From: Aristolochia californica
Taxonomy: Eukaryota; Streptophyta; Magnoliopsida; Piperales; Aristolochiaceae
Length of the DNA: 64,000 bases
Assembly (NCBI GenBank): GCA_029961685.1
Contig: JARWKL010000009.1
Span: 21,695,237 to 21,759,236 of the forward strand
Direction: 5' to 3'
The notes below the pieces were generated by a model that searched no databases, had not been told where the DNA came from, and worked only from the letters and a program-made list of their open reading frames with translations. A program made the translations under genes and the position numbers. This document shows positions 53,474 to 63,344 of this stretch, piece after piece; the stretch's first letter is position 1; each line of letters opens with the position of its first letter.

Positions 53474-53496
53474 CCCCCCCCCCCCCCCCCCCCCCC
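53474..53496 (+). repeat. 23-C homopolymer in the pyrimidine tract
   Basis: Other monomers read CCCCCGCCTCCCCCTTTT here. This copy has 23 uninterrupted C before TTTTCCCGACG. The interrupting G and T are lost and the tract is longer than usual. It is poly-G on the minus strand. Slippage expansion is plausible, and an assembly or base-calling artefact must also be considered. Confidence 0.92.
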
Positions 53497-54199
53497 TTTT
53501 CCCGACGATTGCAAAACCTAATATATAAAAACTAAAAAGAGATTACTACCCCTAAAAATTAGAGACACTTTTTGAAATTATCCGTCTCTTCATTTGTGAA
53601 TTGTGCGTTTCCATTTTACATGTATACTATTTTCTTAAATCAAAACTTGAGTTTTCACTTTACCCTTCATATCGTAAACCAAAACGAGATAAAAAGCAAA
53701 TAGATAGTAACGAAATGAAAATTTTAAAGTTTATGTATAGAAAAAATTTAAAGCAAACAAATGTAAGTGAAGAAAATTTATTCACACACCAGAAATGAAC
53801 ACAAAAGTTTTGTTATCCAAGTTTGGGAAAATCCACTACTTCAACCCCAATAGCTTAGAATTTTATAACAAAGAGAGTTTTCTACACATGTTTTAAAAAA
53901 AGGATATGCATGCCTGAAACCTGTTAAAGATGCAAATTACCTATGGATCCAAACCTTTTAAAGAGAATAAGAAACGCTCATTAAATTCTCTAGTGAACAT
54001 GCGGTGGTATATTTACCCGAGTCAAACAAGCCATTATTTTTCACATTTACAAAAAGCTGACCTAACGATCATAGATGATTGTAAAGTGATTTATCATGCG
54101 TAACAGGCTATATTATTTTAAAGAATGACTTATGGATTGGGAGTCAACACTCATTTAAAAATCCCCCGCCTCCCCCTTTTCCCGACAATTGCAAAACCT

Positions 54200-55990
54200 A
54201 ATATATAAAAACTAAAAATAGTATACAACCCCTAAGAATTACAGACACTTTTTGGAATTATCTCTCTTTAAATTTGAGCATTGTGAATTTCCATTTTAGA
54301 TGTATATTTTTTTCTTAAATCAAAACTTGAGTTTTCACCTTGCCCTTCATCTCGTAAAGAAGAAAGAGATAAAAGACAAATAGATCACAATGAAATGAAA
54401 ATTTTAGAGTTTACGTATGAAAAAAATTTACACCAATAACTAATGTAAGTAAAGAAAGTTTATTCACACACCACAAATCAACACAAAAGTTTTGTTATCT
54501 AAGTTTGGGAAATTGCACTAGTTAAATCCCAATAGCTTTGAATTTTAAAATAAAGAGATTTTTCTACACATGTTTTAAAAAATGGAAATGCATGCTTGAA
54601 ACATGTTAAAGATGCAAATGACATATGGATCCAAACCTTTTAAAGAGAATAATAAACGCTCATTAAATTCTCTAGTGAACCTGTGGTGGGATATTAACCT
54701 CTAGAAAAACAAGCCATTATTTTGCACATTTAAAAAAAGTTGCCATAAGGATCGTAGATGATTTTAATGTGATTTTTCATGCGTAACGGACTATATTTTT
54801 GTAAGGAATGAATTATGGATTGGGTGTCAACACTCAGCTAAAAATCCCCGGCTGCCCCCTTTTCTCAATGATTGCAAAACCCAATATATAAAAATTAAAA
54901 AGAGTCTACAATCCTTAAAAATTATAGAAACTTTTTTGAATTATCTCTCTCTACATTTGTGCATTGTGCATTTCCATTTTAGATGTATACTTTTTTATTA
55001 AATCAAAACTTCAGTTTTCACTTTTCCCTTCATCTCGTTAACACAAAAGAGATAAAAAGGCAAATAGATCACAACGAAATAAAAATTTAAGAGTTTATGT
55101 ATGGAAAAAATATATAGCAATAACAAATATAGGTAAAGAAAATTTATTCACACACCACAAATGATCACAAAAGTTTTGTTATCCAAGTTTGGGCAATTCC
55201 ACTAGTTCAATCCCAATAGCTTGGAATTTTATATGAAAGAGAATTTTTCTACACATATTTTTAAAAAAGGATATGCATGCTTGAAACATGTTAAAGACAC
55301 AAATGACCTATGGATCAAAACCTTTTAAAGGGAATAACGAATGCATATTAAATTCTAAAGTGAACGTGCGGTGGCATATTTACCCGAGTCAAACAACCAT
55401 TATTTTGCCCATATACAAAAAGCTGACCTAACAATCATAGATGATTGTAAAGTGATTTATCATGTGTAACCGGTTGTATTTTTAAAGGAATGACTTGTCG
55501 ATTGGGAGTCAACACTCAGGTAAAAATCCCCCACCTCCCTCTTTTCCCGACGATTGCAAAACCTAATATATAAAAATTAAAAAAAATTCACATTCCCTAA
55601 ACATTATAAACACTTTTTGGAATTATCCCTCTCTACATTTGTGCATTGTATATTTCCATTTTAGATGTATACTTTTTTCTTAAATCAAAATGGGAGTTTT
55701 CACAGTTCCCTTCATCTCGTAAACAAAAAAGAGATAAAAGGCAAACAAATCACGACGAAATGAAAATTTTAGAGTTTATGTATGAAAAATATTTAAAGCA
55801 ATAACAAATGTAAGTAAAGATAATTTATTCACACACCACAAATGAACACCAAAGTTTTGTTGTCCAAGTTTGGGAAATTCCACTAGTTCAACCCCAATAT
55901 CCTGGAATTTTATAAGAAAGAGATTTTTCTCCACATGTTTTAAAAAGTGGATATGCTTGCTTCAAACAAGTTAGAGATGCAAATGACCTA
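54200..55990 (+). repeat. Right-hand ~2.0-kb HOR, copy R1
   Basis: Anchors are 54627, 55312 (GGATCA) and the start of 55992. Diagnostic variants in order are GTATACAACCCCTAAGAA, GAGCATTGTG, CACCTTGCCC with AAGAAGAAAGAG, ATTGCACTAG, GATCGTAGATG, CCCGGCTGCCCCC with TTCTCAATG, CTTCAGTTTTCAC with CGTTAACACAAAAG, CACATATTTTTAAAAAAGG, and then CTTGTCGATTGGG with AAAATGGGAG. The upstream neighbour is the AAAGGCAAG subtype. Confidence 0.82.
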
Positions 55991-56204
55991 TGGATCCAAG
56001 CCTTTTAAAGTGAATAACAAACGCTCATTAAATTCTCAAGTGAACGAGTGAAGAGATATTTACCCGAGTCAAACTAGCCATTATTTTGCCCATTTACAAA
56101 AAGTTGACCAAACGATCATAGATGATTGTAAAGGGATTTATCATATGTAGCAAGCTATATTATTTTAAAGAATGACTTATGGATTGGTAGTCAAACACTC
56201 AGTT

Positions 56205-57980
56205 AAAAATCCCCCGACTTCCCCTAATATATAAAACAAATAACAGTATACAACCACTAAAAATTATAGACACTTTTTGGAATTATCTCTCTCTAAATTT
56301 GAGCATTGTGCATTTCCATTTCAGATGTATAATTTTTTCTAAATCAAAACTTCAGTTTGCACCTTCCCTTCATCTCGTAAATAAGAAAGAGATAAAAGGC
56401 AAATAGATGACAACGAAATGAAAATTTTAGAGTTTATGGAAAAAATTTTAAGCAATAAGAAATATAAGTAAAAAAAATTTATTCACACACCACAAATGAG
56501 TACAGAAGTTTTGTTGTACAAGTTTGGGAAATTGCACTAGTTCAACCCCAATAGCTTGGAATTTTATAAGAAAGAGATTTTTCTACACATCTTTTAAAAA
56601 ATAGATATGCTTGCTTGAAACACATTAACGATGCAAATGACCAATGAATCCAAACCTTTTAAAGAAATAAAAAATGCTCATTAAATTCTCAAGTGAACGT
56701 GCGGTGGGATATTTACCTCGAGTAAAACTAGCCATTATTTTGCCCATTTAAAAAAAGCTGACTTAACAATTGTAGATGATTGTAAAGTGATTTATCATGC
56801 ATAGCGGGCTATATTTTTTTAAGGAATGAATTATGGAATGGAGTCAACGCTCAGTTAAAAATCCCAGGCCTCCCCCTTTTCTCGATGATTGCAAAACTTA
56901 ATATATAAAAACTAGAAAGAGTTTACAATGCCTAAAACTTATAGACGCTTTTCTGAATTATCTCTCTCTACATTTGTGCATACTTTTTTCTTAAATCAAA
57001 ACTTCAGTTTTAAATTTTCCTTTCATCTCGTTAACACAAAAGAGATAAAAGGAAATACATCACAACGAAATAAAAATTTTAGAGTTTATATACGGAAAAA
57101 ATTTAAAGCAATAACAAGTATAAGTAAAAAAAATTTATTCGCACACCACAAATGAACACAAAAGTTTTGTTATCCAAGTTTGGAAAATTCCACTAGTTCA
57201 ATCCCAATCGCTTCTAATTTTATAAGAAAGAAATTTTTCTACCCATATTATGAAACAAATATGCATGCTTGAAACATGTTAAAGATGCAAATGACCTATG
57301 GATCAAAACCTTTTAAAGAGATTAACAAATGCTTATTAAATTCTCAAGTGAACGTGTTCTGGTATATTTACCCGAGTCAAACAAGCCATTAATTTACCCA
57401 TATACAAAAAGTTGACCTAAGGATCATAGGTGGTTGTAAAGTGATTTATCATGCGTTATCAGCAGTATTTCTTAAGGAATGACTTATCGATTGGGAGTCA
57501 ACACTCTGGTAAAAATCCCCCACCTCCCTCTTTTCCCGACGATTGCAAAACCTAATATATAAAAATGAAAATGTTTACATTCCCTAAAAATTATTGACAC
57601 TTTTTGGAGTTATCTCTCCCTATATTTGTGCATTTTACATTTCCATTTTAGATGTATACTTTTTTCTTAAATCAAAATGGGAGTTTTCACTTATCCCTTC
57701 ATCTCGTAAAAAAAAAAGAGATATAAGGCAAATATATCATAACGAAATCAAAATTTTAGAGTTTATGTATGAAAAAACTTTAAAGCAACAACAAATGTAA
57801 GTAAATAAAATTTATTCACACACCGCAAATGAACACAAAATTTTTGTTATCCAAGTTTGGAAATTCCACAAGTTCTACCCCAATAGCTTGGAATTTTACA
57901 AGAAAGAGATTTTTCTACACATGTTTTAAAAAATGGATATGCATGCTTCAAACATGTTAAAGATGCGAAAGACCTATGGA
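56205..57980 (+). repeat. Right-hand ~2.0-kb HOR, copy R2
   Basis: Anchors are 56646 (GAATCC), 57300 (GGATCA) and the start of 57978. It carries the same ordered variants as R1, about 2.0 kb further on: GTATACAACC, GAGCATTGTG, AATAAGAAAGAG, ATTGCACTAG, ACCTCGAGTAAAAC, TTCTCGATGATTGC, CGTTAACACAAAAG, then AAAATGGGAG near 57667. Losses of about 26 bp near 56224 and 56980 shorten two monomers to 654 bp. R1 and R2 are adjacent tandem copies. Confidence 0.82.
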
Positions 57981-60214
57981 TCCAAACCTTTTAAAGAGAA
58001 TAACAAACGCTCGTTAAATTCTCTAGTGAACGTGCGGTTGGATATTTAACGAGTCAAACAAGCTATTATTTTGGTCATTTACAAAAAGCTGACCTAATGA
58101 TCATATACGATTGTAATGTGATTTATCATGCGTAATGGGCTATATTTTTGTAAGGAATGACTAATGGATTGGGGATCAACACTTAGTTAAAAATCCCCCA
58201 CCTCCCCCTTTTCCTGATGATTGCAAAACCTAATATATAAAAACTAGAAAGATTTTACAATCCCTAAAACTTACAGACCCTTTTCTAACTTATCTCTTTC
58301 TACATTTGTGCAATGTTCATTTCCATTTTAGATGTATACGTTTTTCTTAAATCAAAACTTGAGTTTTCACTTTTCCCTTCATCTCATAAACAAAAAAGAG
58401 ATAAAAGGCAAATAGATCACAAAGAAATGAAAATTTTAGAGTTTATGTATGGAAAAAATTTAAAGCTATATCAAATGTAAGTAAAGACAATTTATTCACA
58501 CACCACAAATGAACACAAAAGTTTTGTTATCCAAGTTTGGGAAATTCCTCTAGTTCAACCCCAATAGCTTGGAATTTTGTACGAAACAGATTTTTCTACA
58601 CATGTTTTAAAAAATTGATATACATGCTTGTAACATGTTAAAGATGCAAATGACCTATGGATCCAAACCTTTTAAAGAGAATAACAAACGCTCATTAAAT
58701 TCACAAGTGAACAGCAGTGGGATATTTACCTCAGTGAAATAAGCTATTATTTTGCCCATTTACAAAAAGTTGACCAAATGATTATAGATGATTGTAAAGT
58801 TATTTATCATGCGTAACGGGCTATATTTTTGTAAGGAATGACTTATGGATTCGGAGTCAACACCCAGTTAAAAATCCCACTTCTCCCATTCTCCCGACGA
58901 TTGTAAAACCTAATATATAAAAACTAAAATGAGTTTGCAGTCCCTAAAAATTGCATACACTTTTTGAAATTATCTCTCTCTACATTTTTGCTTAATGCAT
59001 TACCATTTTAGATGTATAATTTTTTCTTAAATCAAAACTTGAGTTTTCAGTATTCCCTTCATCTCCTAAGAGAAAAAGATATAAAAGGCAAATAGATCAC
59101 AATGAAATGAAAATTTTGGAGTTTATGCATGGAAAAAAATTAAAGCTATAACAAATGTATTTAAAGAAAAAAATTTCACACACCACAAATGAACACTAAA
59201 GTTTTCTTATCCAAGTTTTGGAAATTCCACTAGTTTAACCCCAATAGCTTGGAATTTTATAAGAAAGAGATTTTTCTACACGTGTTTTAAAAAATGGATA
59301 TGCCTGTTTGAAACATGTTAAAGATGCAAATGACCTATGGATCCAAACCTTTTAAAGAGAATAACATACGCTCATTAAATTCTCAAGTGAACGTGTGGTA
59401 GGATATTTACCCGAGTAAAACTAGCTATTATTTTGCCCATTTAAAAAAAGCTGCCCTAATGATCATAGATGATTGTAAAGTGATTTATCATGCGTAACTG
59501 GCCATATTTTTTTAAGGAATGAATTATGGATTGGGAGTCAACACTCATTAAAAATCCACCACCTCCCCCTTTTCCCGATGATTGAAAAACCTAATATATA
59601 AAAAAAAACGATTTTACAATCCCTAAAAAATACAAATACTTTTTGGAATTATCCCTCTCTATATTTGTGCATTGTGCGTTTCTATTTTAGATGTATACTT
59701 TTTTCTTAAATCAAAACTTGAGTTTTCACTTTTCCCTTCACCTCGTAAAAAAAAAAAAGAGATAAAAGGCAAATAGAACACAACGAAATGAAAATTTTAG
59801 AGTTTATGTATGGAAAATATTTAAAGCAATAATAAAGGCAAGTAAATAAAATTTATTCACACACCAAAAATGAACACAAGTTTTATTATCCAAGTTTTCG
59901 AAATTCCACTTGTTCAACCCTAATAGCTTGGAAATTGTTATGCATGCTTGTACCATGTTAAAGATGCAAAAGCCCGATGGATCCAAACCTTTAAAAAGAA
60001 TAATTAACGCCCATTAAATTCTCTGAACGTGCGGTGGGATATTTACCCAAGTCAAACATGTCATTATTTCGCCCATTTACCAAAAGCTGACCTAACGATC
60101 ATAGATGATTGTAAAGTGATTTATCATGCAAAACGGGCTATATTTTTGTAAGGAATGACTTATGGATTGGGAGTCAACACTCAATTAAAAATCCCCCTCC
60201 TCCCCCTTTTCCCG
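57981..60214 (+). repeat. Forward monomers between R2 and R3
   Basis: Anchors are at 58659, 59339 and 59979. The monomer at 59820-60010 is the AAAGGCAAG, CCCATTAAATTC subtype, which also precedes R1. A loss of about 40 bp near 59940 shortens its interval to 640 bp. No gene or other element is present. Confidence 0.88.
59938..59942 (+). other. 40-bp deletion join in the dyad loop
   Basis: GGAAATTGTTA is followed directly by TGCATGCTTG. The left arm of the dyad and the sequence before it are gone, and the GCATGC core of the loop is kept. The minus-strand open frame at 59804-59986 exists only because of this join. Confidence 0.78.
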
Positions 60215-61350
60215 ACGATTGGAAAACCTAATATATAAAAAGTAAAACCAGTATACAACCCCTAATAATTACTTACAAATTTTTGAATTATCTCTCTCTA
60301 AATTAGAGCATTGTGCATTTCCATTTTAGATGTATACTTTTTTCTTAAATCAAAACTTGAGTTTTCACCTTGCCCTTCATCTCGTAAACAAGAAAGAGAT
60401 AAAAGGCAAATAGATCAATACCAAATAAAAAATTTAGAGTTTATGTATGGAAAAAATTTAAAGCAATAACAAATATAAGTATAGAAAATTTATTCACACA
60501 CCACAAATGAAGACAAAAGTTTTGTTATCCAAGTTTTGGAAATTGCACTAGTTCAACCCCAATAGCTTGGAATTTTATAAGAAAGAGATTTTTCTACACA
60601 TGTTTTAAAAAATTGATATGCATGCTTGAAATATGTTAAAGATGCAAAGGACTTATGGATCCAAACCTTTTAAAAAGAATAACAAACGCTCATTAAATTC
60701 TCAAGTGATCGTGCGGTGGGATATTTACCTCGAGTAAAATAACCCATTATTTTGCCCATTTTGAAAAAGCTACCCTAACGATCGTAGATGATTGTAAAGT
60801 GATTTATCATGCGTAACGGGCTACATTTTTGTTAGAAATGAATTTTGGATTGGGAGTCAAAACTCAGTTAAAAATTCCCGGCCTCCCCCTTTTCTCGATG
60901 ATTGCAAAACCTAATATATAAAAACTAAAAAGAGTTTTCAATCCCTAAAAATTACAAAGACTTTTTCTGAATTATCTCTCTCTACATATGTGCATTGTGC
61001 ATTTCCATTTTAGATCTATAGTTTTTTCTTAAATCAAAACTTCAATTTTCACTTTTCCGTTCATCTTCTTAACACGAAAGAGATAAAAGGCAAATAGATC
61101 ACAAAGAAATAAAAATTGTAGAGTTTGTGTTTGGAAAAAATTTAAATCAATAACTAATATAAGTAAAGTAAAATTTAATCACACACCACAAATGAACAGA
61201 AAAGTTTTGTTATCCAAGTTCGGGAAATTCCTCTAGTTCAATCCCAATAGCATGGAATTTTATAAGAAAGAGATTTTTCCACTCATATTTAAAAAAAAAA
61301 AGATATGCATGCTTGAAACATGTTAAAGACGGAAATGACCAATGGATCAA
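60215..61350 (+). repeat. Right-hand ~2.0-kb HOR, copy R3
   Basis: The anchors are 60657 and 61344 (GGATCA). GTATACAACCCCTAATAA, GAGCATTGTG, CACCTTGCCC with AACAAGAAAGAG, ATTGCACTAG, ACCTCGAGTAAAAT, GATCGTAGATG, TTCTCGATGATTGC and CTTAACACGAAAG place it with R1 and R2. It lies two HOR periods, about 4.01 kb, after R2. The CTTGTCGATT monomer that follows R1 and R2 is not present after R3. Confidence 0.8.
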
Positions 61351-62896
61351 AGCCTTATAAAAAGAATAGCAAACGCTTATTAAATTCTAAAGTAAACGTG
61401 CGGTGGGATATTTACCCGAGTCAAACAAGCCATTATTTTGCCCATATAAAAAAAGCATACATAACGATCATAGATGTTTGTAAAGTGATTTATCATGTGT
61501 AACGGGCTATATATTTGTAAGGAATGACTTATAGATTGGGGGTAAACACAATTAAAAATCCCCTGCCTCCCCCTTTTCCCAACGACTGTAAAACCTAATA
61601 TATAAAAACTAAAAAGATTTTACAATCCTTAAAAAATAAAGACACTTTTCTGCATTATCTCTCTCTACATTTGTGCGTTGTTCATTTCCATTTTAGATGT
61701 ATACTTTTTTCTTAAATCAAAACTTGAGTTTTCACTTTTCCCTTCTTCTTGTAAACAAAAAAGGGATAAAAGGCAAATAGATCACAAAAAAATGAAAATT
61801 TTAGAGTTTATGTATGTAAAAATTTTAAAGAAATAACAAATGTAATTAAAGAAAAAGTTTTGTTATCCAAATTTTCGGAAATTCCACTTGTTCAACCCCA
61901 ATAGGTTGGAATTTTATAAGAAAGAGATTTTTCTTCACATGTTTTTGAAAATAGATATGCCTGCCTGAAACATGTAAAAGATGCAAATTACCTAAGGATC
62001 CAAACCTTTTAAAGAGAATAACAAAGGCTCATTAAATTCTCAAGTGAATGTGCAGTGGTATATTTACCCGAGTCAAACAAGCCATTATTTTGCCCATTAA
62101 CAAAAAGTTGACCTAGCGATTATAGATGATTGTCAAGTGATTTATCATGCTTAACGGGCTATATTTTTGTTTGGAATGACATATGGATTCAGAGTCAACA
62201 CTCGGTTAAAAATCCCCCGCCTCCCCCTTTTCCGGACGATTGCAAAACCTAATATATAAAAAATAAAAAGAGTTTACAATCCCTAAAAGTTACAAACACT
62301 TTGTGGAATTATCTCTCTCTACATTTGCGCATTGTGCGTTTCCATTTTAGATGTATACATTTTTTCTTTGATCAAAACTTGAGTTTTCACTTTTCCCTTC
62401 ATCTCGTAAACAAAAAAGAGATAAAAGGCAAATAGATGAAACCAAAATGAAAATTTTAGAGTTTATGTATGGAAAAAATTTAAAGCAATAACAAAGAAAA
62501 GTAAAGAAAATTTATTCACACACTAAAAATGAACACAAAAGTTTTATTATCCAAGTTTGGGAAATTCCACTTGTTAAACCCCAATAGCTTGGAATTTTAT
62601 TAGAAAGAGATTTTTCTACACATGTTTTAAAAAATAGATATGCATGCTTGAAACATGTTAAAGATGAAAATGACCTATGGATCCAAACCTTTTATAGAGA
62701 ATAACAAATGCCCATTAAATTCTCAAGTGAACGTGCAGTCGGATATTTACCCGAGTCAAACAAGCCATTATTTTTCCCTTTTACAAAAAACTGACCTAAC
62801 GATAATAGATGATTGTAAAGTGATTTATCATGCGTTACGGGCTATATTTTTGTAAGGAATGACTTATGGATTGGGAGTCAACACTCAGTTAAAAAT

Positions 62897-62916
62897 CTCC
62901 CACCTCCCCCTTTTCC
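62897..62916 (-). other. Pyrimidine tract, G-rich on the minus strand
   Basis: Most monomers carry a C-rich tract here of the form CCCCCGCCTCCCCCTTTTCC. Its complement has G-runs of about 3, 5, 2 and 5. The array thus presents a G-rich, purine-rich patch about every 680 bp on one strand. The tract is the most GC-rich part of the monomer. It could form a G-quadruplex or triplex, but this is inference. In one copy (53474-53496) it has become an uninterrupted C run. Confidence 0.6.
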
Positions 62917-62935
62917 GGATGATTGCAAAACCTAA

Positions 62936-62946
62936 TATATAAAAAA
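62936..62946 (+). promoter_or_regulatory. TATA-like element repeated per monomer
   Basis: TATATAAAAAA lies about 20 bp after the pyrimidine tract and is well conserved, as AATATATAAAAACTAAAAAG, in most monomers. It resembles a eukaryotic TATA box. No open frame of convincing length follows, and AT-rich DNA produces such words easily. Transcription of the satellite from here would be inference only. Confidence 0.15.
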
Positions 62947-63305
62947 CTAAACAGATTTTACAATCCCTAAAAATTACAGACACTTTTCTGAATTATCTCT
63001 CACTACATTTGTGCATTGTTCATTTCCATTTTAGATGTATACTTTCTTCTTAAATCAAAACTTCAGTTTTCACTTTTCCCTTATTCTCATATAGAAAAAA
63101 AAAAAGATAAAAGGCAAATAGATCACAACGAAATGAAAATTTTAGAGTTTATGTACGGAAAAAGTTTAAAGCAATAAAATATGTAAGTAAATAAAATTTA
63201 TTCACACACCACAAATGAACACAAAAGTATTGAGATCCAAGTTTTTGAAATTCCACTAGTTCAACCCCAATAGCTTTGAATTTTGTAAGAAACAAATTTT
63301 TCTAC

Positions 63306-63344
63306 ACATGTTTAAAAAAATGGATATGCATGCTTGAAACATGT
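63306..63344. other. Conserved dyad: 8-bp inverted repeat, 23-nt loop
   Basis: The left arm ACATGTTT (63306-63313) and right arm AAACATGT (63337-63344) are exact reverse complements. They flank 23 bases containing ATGCATGC, itself palindromic around GCATGC. The element sits about 20 bp upstream of the BamHI site in most monomers, for example 60598-60636 and 15098-15136, with scattered arm mutations elsewhere. It is the strongest dyad I can see in the monomer. A stem-loop or a dimeric protein-binding site are both possible, and neither is shown by the sequence. Confidence 0.6.

Larger units (their letters stand above)
45274..53944 (+). repeat. Forward monomers leading into the right-hand HOR
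   Basis: Anchors are at 45274, 45955 (ACATCC), 46633, 47314, 47996, 48526, 49206, 49886, 50569, 51247, 51904, 52578 and 53260. The AAAGGCAAG subtype with CCCAYTAAATTC occurs near 47808, 51065 and 53070, the last two three monomers (2.01 kb) apart. A partial copy of the right-hand trimer lies at 48650-49200. The interval to 48526 is 530 bp because of a deletion near 48160. A loss of about 27 bp lies near 51588. No gene or other element is seen. Confidence 0.9.

Noticed and set aside
63129..63145. CENP-B box-like sequence on the minus strand (TTTCGTTGTGATCTATT)
   Set aside because: It matches the first eight positions of the 17-bp box (TTTCGTTG) but fails the essential CGGG part. The match is probably chance.
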